64,000 bases of DNA from UBA12018 sp051656605 (GCA_051656605.1 JBOGCF010000044.1:118515-182514), one strand, 5' to 3'. Counted from the first letter of the stretch, positions 9,393 to 18,495 are shown. Translations and numbers: made by a program. Notes: generated by a model not told the origin, from the letters alone.

Positions 9393-9791
9393 TTATTTCT
9401 TCGAACAAATATCTGTTTTGTAGATCCACTTCAATGTATCGCCCGGTTGCAATAGTTGCTTATAGGCTAATACGCGCGGACTTACATCGTTGATTTTATA
9501 GTACCATGCATGTTTGTATTTCACGTTGGCTACTTGGTTGATCGACTCTACAAAGATATAATCTTCGCCCGCAGGATGAGTACTAATATCTGCACAATGT
9601 TGCAATGCAACGAGAGCCGTTAGTTCGGGTGTCCATTTCACAGCTTTGGTTACTTGCTCCGGTGCAGCCTTTCCAAAGTCTATCACCACATAAACCGAAT
9701 CATTTTTAACATCGGTTTGAGCTTTCAAACTGGTTGTTCCGGCAATCATCAAAACCACCAACAACATTACATATTTCATCTTTTGTTTCAT
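9393..9791 (-). CDS. Small secreted protein with transcobalamin-like (DUF4430-like) domain
   Basis: A 132-residue exported protein of unproven function. I chose the ATG at 9791 (MKQKMKYVML), which has a purine-rich stretch just upstream and gives a signal peptide ending at SLKAQ; an in-frame ATG at 9830 would add 13 charged residues. The C-terminal half (HAWYYKIND, LLQPGDTLKWIYK) resembles the DUF4430 domain, which is related to the C-terminal beta domain of transcobalamin and intrinsic factor. Because it lies between btuB and cobU, a role in binding corrinoids outside the inner membrane is a reasonable inference, but the domain match is by eye only. Confidence 0.6.
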   Translation of the reverse strand: MKQKMKYVMLLVVLMIAGTTSLKAQTDVKNDSVYVVIDFGKAAPEQVTKAVKWTPELTALVALQHCADISTHPAGEDYIFVESINQVANVKYKHAWYYKINDVSPRVLAYKQLLQPGDTLKWIYKTDICSKK

Positions 9792-9906
9792 ATCTTCTCT
9801 TCTTAGTTTATTGCATCTTTTACGACTCATAGGTATTGCACTGATGTCTAATTGTATCTCTTACGAGGTTATATATTTTACCAGGCGATTGGTATTGAAT
9901 TCAAAT

Positions 9907-10078
9907 TCGCCTCGTATTGAAAGGCGTAAAGAAATGTGCAGCTCGAAGGGAAAAAGCAAGAGGCCGAAGCGAAGCGGCTAGCCTCTTGCTTCCCGTAGAG
10001 CTGTACTTTTTAGCCTTGAAATACAAGCGACGGGATTCTTTGTTTACTTTCTTTTCCTGAAGAAAGAAAGTAAAAAGA
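9907..10078. repeat. Long imperfect stem-loop element plus second hairpin, after btuB
   Basis: An outer arm near 9907-9925 pairs with 10013-10030. An inner stem, GCAAGAGGC / GCCTCTTGC, encloses a GC-rich loop, and CAGCTC / GAGCTG close around it. A separate hairpin (TTTACTTTCTT / AAGAAAGAAAGTAAA, 10043-10074) follows. It lies directly 3' of btuB on the minus strand and so could terminate or protect that transcript. A related element is at 41524-41700. Confidence 0.65.
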
Positions 10079-10104
10079 AAAGCTATTACCCCAATTTTGG
10101 AGCA

Positions 10105-12216
10105 TCAAAACTGATAACTCACATGCCCCATAAAGCTACGTCCCGGCATGTTATAACCATCTTTCTCGGTATAGTTTTCGTCAAACAAGTTTGCGATTGA
10201 GAATCCAACCTTGAAGTGCGAATTGATCATATAGCTCGAAGAAAGGTCAAACACCATATGAGCCGGATGTTGCAAAATCTTATCAGCAGCAGTGTAGCCA
10301 TCTTTTGCATAATAATTCTCAGGTTTGATATCCGGACGTAAGTCTCCCATCCAGTCATTCTCGAGACGCTTACCAATGTAGCGTGCATTCAAGCGAGCCA
10401 CAAAACCATTGTTGTTATCAAAAGTAACTCCGAAATTTCCCGAAGCCTTACGGATGTAAAGCATCTCTTTCGTAACGGTAATCTCTTTTCCTTCGGCATC
10501 TTTACCTTTGTCTTTAAACTCGTTGTTGAAGTAATAGGTAATACCTCCGTATAGGTTGATTTTATAGTTTGTAGTCCAGAACGAAGCAATGTTTGATGAA
10601 AGCATCAACTCCAGACCATTCATCATACCATCTTGCGCATTCTTATACGAAGTTGTATCTTTACGACTGTTGTCGTTTACAATCTTATGCTTGTAGAAGT
10701 TTTGGAAATAAGTAGCATCTACACTGATGTAGTCTTTGTATTCGTAGCGCAAACCAAGATCGTACGAAGTAGATGTTTCCGGTTTCAAGTCGGGATTTCC
10801 AACGTAAATCTTTTTCCCTACTTTGTATAAACCGGCAGTTTTGTAAGCATCGGGTACATAGAACGCATTCCCTACACTTGCATGTCCCGAAAGCTCTTTC
10901 GTAAACTTGTAGGTAAGACCCAACGACGGATTCACATTCGAATAGTTTGTACTTTTCTTATCACTCTTCAGCATCTCATTTGCCTCAAGCGTGTAACGGA
11001 TAAAGTTATAGCGCAATCCCGCATTTACAAACAAATTATTGTATGTGTAGGCCAATTGTGTAAAGGCAGACCCGGCATTACGATGGTGATCGGGACGAAG
11101 CGGTGTAGTTGGTACTGTCTTCTTTGAAAACTTCTCCGAGGCCACTTTATAACCTTCAAAGTCGGCCCCTACAAGCCATCTGAAATCACCCCATGTATGC
11201 GAGTTGCCCACTTTTACACCGTACTGCTTGATCTTCTCTTTCGATTTGATAAACGCAGAGTCGGTATTGTTATCGTAGTTCGACTCGTTTTGAGACGTAT
11301 AATACGGAGAAATGGTCAACTGGTTATTAGCTGTGGTACGTGTTACATCCACATAGTTTGAGATACGGTCGATGTCTTTTTTAGACATTCCGTTACTGTG
11401 CCAGTAGTTACCCGGAGTCTCGATATCGTTAGACAATGTAAGTGTAGAAAACCACGAAGCACTCCATTTATCATCAATTTGATATTGCAACTTACCGTTG
11501 AATTGATTGATTTCGAATTGCGTATTCGTCATTTGATCGCCATACGATTTCTTATCCAAGATGTTTTCTCCTGTTTCCGAAATATGAAGCAAGTTGTTGG
11601 AACCGATGCGATAGTCTTTGTTTTGCTGTTTGCGTGAGAAGCCAAATGCAAAACGCAGCTTGTTGTTAATGCTGGCAGAGACATCTCCCATCAAGTTGGT
11701 TTGTCCGAAGTTACCGACACTCACCCCGACTTTGCCCGAAGCCTTAGCCGTAGGAGCTTTGGTTATTACATTGATAACACCACCCATGGCATCCGAACCG
11801 TAAAGAACCGAATAAGGACCTTTTACCACTTCGATACGCTCAATGAAATCGGCCGGAATTGTAGCAAGGTTGTTAGAGCCGGCCGGTTTGCCGTCAATTA
11901 ATAATAACGTATAACTTCTACTGTGTGCAGTAGCGGGAAAGCCACGCATCCCCACAGTAACCAAAGCACCGGGATATTGAATGATATCGAGACTTGTAGA
12001 ACGTTTTAGGATTTCACCTAAGTTTTCGGAAGGGTTGGCTTGAATCTGTGACTGATCAATCACCTCAACCTTTTGAGGGATCGACTTCAACGGCAATTGC
12101 ATACGCGAAGCCGTAACCAAGACCTCGTTGAGATCAATCGTTTTGGGTTTTTCCTGTGAAAAAACAACTGAAGAAGAAAGAATGGCCATAGCACCGGCCC
12201 ATGTTTTGATTTTCAT
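10105..12216 (-). CDS. btuB: TonB-dependent corrinoid receptor BtuB
   Basis: An outer-membrane receptor for cobalamin or other corrinoids. The ATG at 12216 is preferred over an in-frame TTG at 12231. A signal peptide ends at VVFSQ. The TonB-box-like DLNEVLVTASR is followed by a plug domain (PSENLGEILKRS, LLIDGKPAG, IERIEVVKGPYSVLYGSDA) and a beta-barrel ending in the aromatic residue of GHVSYQF. The length of 703 residues is larger than enterobacterial BtuB but normal for Bacteroidales. Regulation is by the B12 riboswitch just upstream on the same strand. Confidence 0.93.
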   Translation of the reverse strand: MKIKTWAGAMAILSSSVVFSQEKPKTIDLNEVLVTASRMQLPLKSIPQKVEVIDQSQIQANPSENLGEILKRSTSLDIIQYPGALVTVGMRGFPATAHSRSYTLLLIDGKPAGSNNLATIPADFIERIEVVKGPYSVLYGSDAMGGVINVITKAPTAKASGKVGVSVGNFGQTNLMGDVSASINNKLRFAFGFSRKQQNKDYRIGSNNLLHISETGENILDKKSYGDQMTNTQFEINQFNGKLQYQIDDKWSASWFSTLTLSNDIETPGNYWHSNGMSKKDIDRISNYVDVTRTTANNQLTISPYYTSQNESNYDNNTDSAFIKSKEKIKQYGVKVGNSHTWGDFRWLVGADFEGYKVASEKFSKKTVPTTPLRPDHHRNAGSAFTQLAYTYNNLFVNAGLRYNFIRYTLEANEMLKSDKKSTNYSNVNPSLGLTYKFTKELSGHASVGNAFYVPDAYKTAGLYKVGKKIYVGNPDLKPETSTSYDLGLRYEYKDYISVDATYFQNFYKHKIVNDNSRKDTTSYKNAQDGMMNGLELMLSSNIASFWTTNYKINLYGGITYYFNNEFKDKGKDAEGKEITVTKEMLYIRKASGNFGVTFDNNNGFVARLNARYIGKRLENDWMGDLRPDIKPENYYAKDGYTAADKILQHPAHMVFDLSSSYMINSHFKVGFSIANLFDENYTEKDGYNMPGRSFMGHVSYQF

Positions 12217-12369
12217 TTTTAATAAAGTCAATAGTTAAACGAAATGCTTAACCAATAACCTTCGAGGGGAATTCAAGGGAGGAAGTTTAAGGAGTTGATA
12301 CAAAAGAATGCACGCATCAACGCAATAAGTCCGCCATGTTGCTCTTAGTCCCGAAAGCAATGGTTCGTG

Positions 12370-12517
12370 CCTATTGGTAGGTCTTCCGGCTCGTTCTGCA
12401 TCCTGATGCCTTCCCGTTGTTACACAGTGGCTGCTATCAGTTGCTTGATTTAGAACATACGGCTGCGGGTACAGCTTTGGCTTATCCCTTGCAGGGAGTA
12501 CCAAATTCCATTTTACC
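12370..12517 (-). promoter_or_regulatory. Cobalamin riboswitch upstream of btuB
   Basis: On the minus strand this leader carries the B12-box core GCCACTGTG (plus-strand 12423-12431), then GGGAAGGC and GAGCCGGAAGACC, with CTGTACCCGCAGCC upstream. These are the standard conserved blocks of the AdoCbl/cobalamin riboswitch. It ends about 150 bases before the btuB start and should lower btuB expression when cobalamin is plentiful. Confidence 0.93.
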
Positions 12518-12618
12518 AATGAAGCGATAAATAAAAAGTAGTGTTTCTGTTTTTTGTTTTCTCTGCGAATCGACAACTATTGCCGTTTTTCACTTGTATT
12601 GTTTTATTCTACTGTTTC

Positions 12619-13200
12619 TTATACCTCCTTTTTTAGTGATACATTGAGTTTTGAAAGTTTTCTATTTCTATTAATATGGTTATTTATGATTAGTTCACTG
12701 ACTGAACAATTGCCCACGATAGGTAGTGTATCATATAGGCTGATATCTTCCAGTAAGTATGCAAGAAGTGCTTTTATGGTAACTCCATGACTTACTACCA
12801 ACACATGTCGGAAAGGCAACGCAATTAAGGATGCTGCCATGCTTTGTGTACGTTGCAACAAGGACTGCTCTGTTTCGGCATCGAAAGGCAAATGAAGCTC
12901 TGACTCCTCTTCGGGAAACACACAGCCTTGAAATGATCCGAAGCCTCGTTCACGCAATCGTTCGTCTGTTTGCAGTTGCAATGTAGGAGCAATTGCTTGA
13001 CGCAGAATCTCTGCTGTATCTATGGCTCGTTGCAGATCGCTCGTGACAATTGCATCAGGAGCTACATTTTCAGCTAAGGATTCCGCAAGTTGTTGCGCTT
13101 GCAAAATACCTTGCTCGGATAATGTACCGGGCAACTGTCCTTGGCAAATACGCCGACTGTTTTCGATGGTTTCACCGTGTCGTACAATTGTAATGATCAT
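12619..13200 (-). CDS. Histidine phosphatase family protein (second CobC-like)
   Basis: A 193-residue phosphatase with the classic motif VRHGETIEN near residues 6-14, an RERGFGSFQG acid loop, and the second His in VVSHGVTIKA. It is the last gene of the btu transport operon, 3 bases after btuD. It may be an alpha-ribazole phosphatase paralogue used for salvaged corrinoids, or a general phosphoglycerate-mutase-like enzyme. The 20% or so of residues shared by eye with the other copy do not decide this. Confidence 0.82.
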   Translation of the reverse strand: MIITIVRHGETIENSRRICQGQLPGTLSEQGILQAQQLAESLAENVAPDAIVTSDLQRAIDTAEILRQAIAPTLQLQTDERLRERGFGSFQGCVFPEEESELHLPFDAETEQSLLQRTQSMAASLIALPFRHVLVVSHGVTIKALLAYLLEDISLYDTLPIVGNCSVSELIINNHINRNRKLSKLNVSLKKEV

Positions 13201-13203
13201 CCT

Positions 13204-14034
13204 TTATTTCACTTCTGCTTGTGGCTGCATATTCTTCTTACATTCGTCGAGCCGACGTTTTGCAATAGGAAACACAACCGGATTGTTTGAGATCGGATTG
13301 CTGTTTACCACAACAACCGTTTCATAAACAGCTTCTATATTTTGATAGGTCAACACCTCTTTCGGTGTTCCCTGATCATATACTTTTCCTTTTTTCATCA
13401 TCACCAGGTTACTGCAAAACTCGCCGGCCAAACTCAAATCATGTATGATCATCGCAATGGTAAGTCCGCGCGTTTCGTTCAGTTCCTGCAACAAATTCAT
13501 GATGCGTATCTGGTGTGTAATATCAAGATGAGAGGTAGCTTCATCGAGCAAAAGCAACTTGGGCTCTTGCGCCAGAGCTGAGGCAATGGATGCCATTTGC
13601 TGTTCGCCACCACTAAGTTCGGTAATGCGCTTATGGCGAAGATGCGTAATCCCCGTAAGCTCGATGAAGTAATTCACAATTTGATAATCTTCTCGCGAGT
13701 TGAAGAACTGGAAGTTTCCCCTGTATGGAGTACGACCCATTAGCACAAACTCTTCTACCGTAATAGGCGACAACTCCTGAAACTGCGTTACGACCGAAAG
13801 CATACGTGCACGCTCTTTGAGCGAAAGAGCTGTTGTTTCTTTTCCGGCCAAACGCACCGATCCGCTTCGAATCGGAATATCAGACGCTATCGCTTTGAAG
13901 AGGGTACTTTTCCCCGATCCGTTGGGACCGATGATTCCTGTAAACGCTCCTTCCTCAATGCTGATGTTTACCTTATCCAAGCAAAAGTCGTTACCATAGC
14001 CACACACAAGATCTGTAATCTCTAACATGCTCAT
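13204..14034 (-). CDS. btuD: Corrinoid/iron-siderophore ABC transporter ATPase BtuD
   Basis: The ATPase of the inner-membrane vitamin B12 importer. It has Walker A GPNGSGKST (36-44), signature LSGGEQQ (140-146) and Walker B LLLLDEA (160-166), with the switch His in IIHDLSL. It lies 1 base after btuC. Family members also serve siderophores; the riboswitch and the surrounding genes argue for corrinoids. The C-terminal 20 residues are Lys-rich and look non-catalytic. Confidence 0.9.
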   Translation of the reverse strand: MSMLEITDLVCGYGNDFCLDKVNISIEEGAFTGIIGPNGSGKSTLFKAIASDIPIRSGSVRLAGKETTALSLKERARMLSVVTQFQELSPITVEEFVLMGRTPYRGNFQFFNSREDYQIVNYFIELTGITHLRHKRITELSGGEQQMASIASALAQEPKLLLLDEATSHLDITHQIRIMNLLQELNETRGLTIAMIIHDLSLAGEFCSNLVMMKKGKVYDQGTPKEVLTYQNIEAVYETVVVVNSNPISNNPVVFPIAKRRLDECKKNMQPQAEVK

Positions 14035-14035
14035 C

Positions 14036-15046
14036 TTACATTATTTTTGAATTAGAACTCGGTCTGCTCAAAATTGCAATAAAAGCTATACCTCCCACAA
14101 TTCCGGTAATTACACCGATAGGAAGTTCGTTTGGAGCAATCACGGTGCGAGCAACAATATCACACAACAGCAGGAAAATCCCTCCCGAAAAGAAAGACGC
14201 AAACAGCAACGAGCGGTAATCGGTACCAATCCAAAGACGGGTAACATGCGGAATAATCAATCCCACAAAACCAATCACTCCTCCTACCGCGATACACGTA
14301 CCGGTAAGCAAGGAGGTAAGCAAAAACAAACAACGTATTGTGGTTTGCGTGTTTATACCCAAGTGTTTTGCTTTGGTCTCACCCAAGCGCAATACATTGA
14401 GCGGACCAACAAAGAAATACGAAAGCAGCAATACAGCCAACGAAACAATTACCATTCCGTATATCAAATAAGTATTGGTTTCGTTGAGCGATCCCATCGT
14501 CCAGAACACGATACCGTGTATATTTTCAACAGCTGTTATCGACATCAAAAACATCACAACTGCCGATGAAATAAAACTGATCATTACCCCGATCAAAAGC
14601 ATTCGGCTGATACTGACCATTCCTTTACGTACACTGAGTGTATAAACCAAAAAGATGGTTGCAAAGGCTCCGATAAAACCGGCTATGGGTAATGCGACTG
14701 CATTCATGGCAAACAAGCCTGAGATAATCGCAAAAGTAATACCCAATGATGCACCTCCCGAAATACCGAGTGTATAGGGCTCGACAAGCGGGTTGCGGTA
14801 GATCCCCTGAAGAATCACACCCGAAAGACTCAGACTACCACCAATGGTAATGGCCAGTAAAGTACGTGGTACACGGATGTATTTCAACACCGCATACTCC
14901 ATCGAGTCGGGATTATTGAATGTATCAAGAATATTTCCGAAAGGAATCTCTACTTCTCCGATACTTAACGACAACATCGATGCGATCAAAAGCATCAATG
15001 GCAGAAGGATCAGAGCTGAGAGTGTTTTAGACGACAGTTGTTTCAT
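14036..15046 (-). CDS. btuC: Corrinoid ABC transporter permease BtuC (FecCD family)
   Basis: A multi-spanning permease of 336 residues. It has the FecCD signature GGSLSLSGVILQGIYRNP near residues 53-70 and GFVGLIIPHVTRLWIG toward the C-terminus, where it contacts the ATPase. About ten hydrophobic spans are visible. Its position between the adenosyltransferase gene and btuD supports import of B12 or its precursors. Confidence 0.92.
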   Translation of the reverse strand: MKQLSSKTLSALILLPLMLLIASMLSLSIGEVEIPFGNILDTFNNPDSMEYAVLKYIRVPRTLLAITIGGSLSLSGVILQGIYRNPLVEPYTLGISGGASLGITFAIISGLFAMNAVALPIAGFIGAFATIFLVYTLSVRKGMVSISRMLLIGVMISFISSAVVMFLMSITAVENIHGIVFWTMGSLNETNTYLIYGMVIVSLAVLLLSYFFVGPLNVLRLGETKAKHLGINTQTTIRCLFLLTSLLTGTCIAVGGVIGFVGLIIPHVTRLWIGTDYRSLLFASFFSGGIFLLLCDIVARTVIAPNELPIGVITGIVGGIAFIAILSRPSSNSKIM

Positions 15047-15075
15047 GCTGATTGTTTAGTACTGATTGCTTCCAA

Positions 15076-15606
15076 TCAGTATTCGATTCCTTTTCTACTG
15101 GTTATTGCTTTATCGAAAGGATGTTTCACTTTCTGAATATTGCTCACATAATCGGCTATTTCAATTAAGCCGGGTGTAGCACCGCGACCGGTAATGACCA
15201 ATTCAAGATCGACAGGTTTATTCTTGATAAACTCAATAACACGCTCCTCAGGAATGAAGTTATCACGCACAGAAATCACCAACTCATCAAGAATAAGCAA
15301 GTCGAAATGTTCTTCATTGATAAGCTTCTCTACATGAGCAAGTCCTTCGGGCACTTCCTTTATCATCGTTTCTACCGGAATAGAACGATCCAAGAATGGG
15401 TGTCCTTTTGCAAAGTGAAGCACCGTTGCTCCTAATTTCTTTAAGCTATCCTTCTCGGCATAACCGTAGATTTCGGGACGTTTGTGAAACGATACGTAAC
15501 AAACTTTGAAGTCGTTGCCTAAAGCACGAGTCGCTAGTCCGACCGCAGCAGTGGTTTTCCCCTTGCCATCGCCGGTATAAATGTGTATTAATCCAGTTTC
15601 TTTCAT
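15076..15606 (-). CDS. cobA: Cob(I)alamin adenosyltransferase (CobA/CobO/BtuR type)
   Basis: Transfers the adenosyl group of ATP to the cobalt of reduced corrinoids. The P-loop variant TGDGKGKTTA (11-20) at the N-terminus is characteristic of this family, and the 176-residue length matches. It overlaps the btuF stop by 4 bases, so imported corrinoids would be adenosylated by a co-produced enzyme. Confidence 0.95.
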   Translation of the reverse strand: MKETGLIHIYTGDGKGKTTAAVGLATRALGNDFKVCYVSFHKRPEIYGYAEKDSLKKLGATVLHFAKGHPFLDRSIPVETMIKEVPEGLAHVEKLINEEHFDLLILDELVISVRDNFIPEERVIEFIKNKPVDLELVITGRGATPGLIEIADYVSNIQKVKHPFDKAITSRKGIEY

Positions 15607-16433
15607 TTCTTATTGATGCAATTGGTTATAAGATCAAGTGTTTCGATAAAGGTAATCGGTGTAGGCTGACAAGCAATATTCGAGTCGAGAATAAAGATGT
15701 TGTCATTCTTCGAAGCCGGAATGTTCTTAAAGACACTCCACATTGCTTTTTCTTCGTCGCCGGTGATACCCATCGTAACTACAAATATATAATCTGGTTT
15801 ACGAGCTATTACAAGCTCTTTTCCGATTGTTCCCGCTGTGAGATCGTGTGCAATATTTTCACCACCGCAATAGGTGATGTAATCATTCATAAACGTATTG
15901 GGCAATACCGTAAAGATTGGTGAAGCTCCGATCTGAATAAAGAAGCGAGGCTTTGGATTACGGTTGCTGTTTTGTAGACGAATGTCTTCGGCACGTTGCT
16001 TTACCGAGTCAATCACTGCTACGGCACGTTCTTCTTTTCCAACTAATTTGCCCAAAGCAATAAATTGCGAACAAATCTCATCAAACGTTTTCGGTGATTT
16101 GAACACCTCTACTCGAATGCCCATCTTACGCAACGTCTCCAACTCCTTTACAGAAGTGAGTCCGGAGGCTAATACCAAATCAGGCTTCATGCTTACAATC
16201 TTCTCCAAGTTGGGCTTTACCGCACTGGAAACGACTGGCTTGTTATCCGGTTTCGCTGCATGGCAATAGCTGGTACAACCTACCAACTGAGATTGCGCAT
16301 TGAGGTAGTAAATACTCTGAGTAAGAGAAGGGCCCAACGAAATGATTCGTTCTACTTTCCGGGCAAATGCCGCTACGGTAGTCAACAGCACAAAAGCTGT
16401 CATCAGGGCTAGTATAGAGAATAGTCTTTTCAT
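15603..16433 (-). CDS. btuF: Periplasmic corrinoid-binding protein BtuF
   Basis: The solute-binding component of the B12 importer. A signal peptide (residues 1-24, ending AAFA) precedes a helical-backbone metal-receptor fold: VERIISLGPSLTQSIYYL, then KPDLVLASG, and a C-terminal lobe ending near FIETLDLI. No lipobox is seen, so the protein is probably soluble in the periplasm. It overlaps the adenosyltransferase gene by 4 bases and follows the PP-loop gene by 9. Confidence 0.88.
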   Translation of the reverse strand: MKRLFSILALMTAFVLLTTVAAFARKVERIISLGPSLTQSIYYLNAQSQLVGCTSYCHAAKPDNKPVVSSAVKPNLEKIVSMKPDLVLASGLTSVKELETLRKMGIRVEVFKSPKTFDEICSQFIALGKLVGKEERAVAVIDSVKQRAEDIRLQNSNRNPKPRFFIQIGASPIFTVLPNTFMNDYITYCGGENIAHDLTAGTIGKELVIARKPDYIFVVTMGITGDEEKAMWSVFKNIPASKNDNIFILDSNIACQPTPITFIETLDLITNCINKK

Positions 16434-16442
16434 TATTATCGT

Positions 16443-17093
16443 CTATAAATGAATCGGTAAAAAATAATGTCGTTCATCTGCGTATTCGTCTCCTGATTTA
16501 AATTCTACAGGATGCTTGAATAAAGGTCCATCAAACACATACGTATGGTATTCGCCATTCTCGCCACAAGGATCGACCCCTTCCATTTCACGCATCGTAG
16601 CCACAAGTTGGTCATCCAGATTCTTTCCAAGCATTGCTTTGAAGCGATCTTGCTTCAATACAGATACTAAAATAGCCTTGAACCCTTCCTGAATGAAGTC
16701 GTGAAGAATGTCGTGGGTATCTCTGCCCCATATCGGAAACAACGGAGTGATCTCCGCCTCAGCGCATACACGCTCGATCCAGTCACGATGTGCGTCGAGA
16801 TAGATATCTCCAAATACACCATACTGAACACCTTGTTCCTTGAGTTGTGCTATAATCTTTTTGAGATGGAATTCGTACGAACCGGTAGAGATCGGTTCTT
16901 GAATAAGCGGTATTTGAATAGCCTCAGCTTGCGCTGAAATAAGGGATTTATCAAGCCCGTGCGAACGAGACTTATTGCTCTCCGGCTCGCAAAAGTTGAC
17001 CAAGTAGGCAGCTTCGTTGCCGGATGTTTTTAAAAATGTGTGCAAGGCAAACATACAATCTTTGCCACCGCTCCATGAAATAAATGCTCTCAT
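16443..17093 (-). CDS. Dph6-type PP-loop ATP pyrophosphatase
   Basis: A cytoplasmic adenine-nucleotide alpha-hydrolase of the diphthine-ammonia-ligase (Dph6/ATP_bind_4) family. The PP-loop is SWSGGKD at residues 6-12; the family block GDIYLDAHRDWIERVC with IWGRDTHDI follows. Bacteria do not make diphthamide, so the real substrate must differ. It is the first gene behind a cobalamin riboswitch and leads the btuF-cobA-btuC-btuD operon, which suggests amidation or another ATP-driven step on a corrinoid or its breakdown product. That function is inference only. Confidence 0.85.
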   Translation of the reverse strand: MRAFISWSGGKDCMFALHTFLKTSGNEAAYLVNFCEPESNKSRSHGLDKSLISAQAEAIQIPLIQEPISTGSYEFHLKKIIAQLKEQGVQYGVFGDIYLDAHRDWIERVCAEAEITPLFPIWGRDTHDILHDFIQEGFKAILVSVLKQDRFKAMLGKNLDDQLVATMREMEGVDPCGENGEYHTYVFDGPLFKHPVEFKSGDEYADERHYFLPIHL

Positions 17094-17184
17094 TGAAGTT
17101 AGAGAAAATTTACTGAGAATAAGGCCGCAACGATTTACAGCTCGTAAAAACTTTATTCCCGAAGTTTTACATTAGATAATTATT

Positions 17185-17325
17185 GAGGCAGGTCTTCCGG
17201 CTTGTTTCATCTCAATCTCACCTTCCCGGAGTCTTCTCCAGTGGCAAACAGAGACCAGATTTATCGCGAAACTTACGGCTGCGGGTACAGCTTCGGTATT
17301 GCACCGAATTCCCATTTTAAAGTAT
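17185..17325 (-). promoter_or_regulatory. Cobalamin riboswitch upstream of the btu operon
   Basis: The minus strand shows the B12-box core TTTGCCACTGG (rc of 17230-17240), then GGGAAGGTGAG and AAGCCGGAAGACCTGCC, with CTGTACCCGCAGCC before it. This is the same architecture as the element before btuB. It ends about 90 bases before the PP-loop gene and should control the whole transport/adenosylation operon. Confidence 0.93.
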
Positions 17326-17588
17326 CATTACAATTTGCGTGCAACTCATACTACCTTCTTGTGCAAATATAATCACAAACTTTTAGGCAGGCAAGTCTAA
17401 ATAGATCTCAATATTTTCTCAACAAACGCTAACACACTAGCTTAGTGTATTTTTTATCTATATTTTTAGATAGTAGTTTAATCAAGATCTCTATGAGTAA
17501 ATATTCACTTCTATGAATAAAAATAATATCCATCAATCGTGAATATTTTATCCAAAACCAAATAATAGCGAGCATTATGATTTCAAAA

Positions 17589-17596
17589 TACATTTG
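17589..17596 (+). promoter_or_regulatory. Predicted -7 box of the AraC-type regulator gene
   Basis: TACATTTG fits the Bacteroidetes -7 consensus TAnnTTTG and lies 26 bases before the ATG, giving a short leader. No good -33 TTTG is seen at the right distance. The rest of the 17345-17622 gap is AT-rich and without other recognisable signals. Confidence 0.4.
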
Positions 17597-17622
17597 CATA
17601 AACAACAGTTAGTAATAAATAT

Positions 17623-18495
17623 ATGAAGTGTCAGATTCATTTTGAAGAGTTTGCAGTATGTAAAGGATGCGATGCACAACTCAATGAATATTTTGAATAT
17701 AAGGAATATAAAAAAGGGGATATTTATACAAATCAGACTGCGACTAATTATATCCTGTTTTTTATACTTTCTGGCAAAGCTGAAGTAACATGCAACGGAG
17801 AAAGTTCCTTGTTATTCAACGATAAAGAAATAGGCCTTATCCCACTGGGCGCTTCTTTTCATTGGAAAAACATAGAAGACACAAATGTGATTATACTTTG
17901 TGGCACCAAAGAAATTTCTCCGTGTGATCAATATTCAGCAAGTTACTTAGATCCAAAATGGCTTAATGTAAAACCCTCATTCATTAGCATACCCATACGA
18001 CCACGTCTTTCCGATTTTCTAGACTCAATCAAAAACTACTTAATCGACGGTATTCATTGTCCACAAATGCATTGTGCAAAAACCCGAGAATTATCCACAT
18101 TGTTCAGAGCCTATTATAGTCTTGATGAGCTTGCCGAGTTTTTCATTTCAATGATCAAGAATACAAAAGAATTTGAAGTCTTCATCATGCAAAACTATCA
18201 AAAGATGAAAGGTGTAAAAGAGTTTGTACACTTATCCGGAATGAATGTCAGCACCTTTATCCGCAAATTTAAGGATCATTTTGGAGAGACTCCCTATCAG
18301 TGGATGATTAAACAAAAATCAAAAAAAATACTTCATGAACTTTCTACCAGTTCTAAGTCAATAGCCGATATCATGCGCGAGTATGATTTCTCGGATGCAT
18401 CACATTTTAATAGATATTGCAAAGCTTTTTTTGGAGCATCCCCTACAGAACTTCGAAATAAAATCAAAAAAGAAAAAGAAGCGAGAATCAGTTAA
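17623..18495 (+). CDS. AraC-family transcriptional regulator
   Basis: A 290-residue regulator. The N-terminal 150 residues look like a cupin-type sensor domain with a short Cys-rich start (CQIHFEEFAVCKGC). The C-terminal part (about 190-285) is an AraC double helix-turn-helix: FVHLSGMNVSTFIRKFKDHF for the first helix pair and YDFSDASHFNRYCKAFFGAS with P-T-E-L-R for the second. It lies directly upstream of the pilus operon in the same direction, and a terminator separates them. It is therefore a plausible pilus regulator. The ligand is unknown. Confidence 0.9.
   Translation: MKCQIHFEEFAVCKGCDAQLNEYFEYKEYKKGDIYTNQTATNYILFFILSGKAEVTCNGESSLLFNDKEIGLIPLGASFHWKNIEDTNVIILCGTKEISPCDQYSASYLDPKWLNVKPSFISIPIRPRLSDFLDSIKNYLIDGIHCPQMHCAKTRELSTLFRAYYSLDELAEFFISMIKNTKEFEVFIMQNYQKMKGVKEFVHLSGMNVSTFIRKFKDHFGETPYQWMIKQKSKKILHELSTSSKSIADIMREYDFSDASHFNRYCKAFFGASPTELRNKIKKEKEARIS

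Noticed and set aside
12235..12576. 113-residue open frame on the minus strand before btuB
   Set aside because: It lies across the cobalamin riboswitch and its codons reflect the conserved RNA blocks; no protein features are seen.
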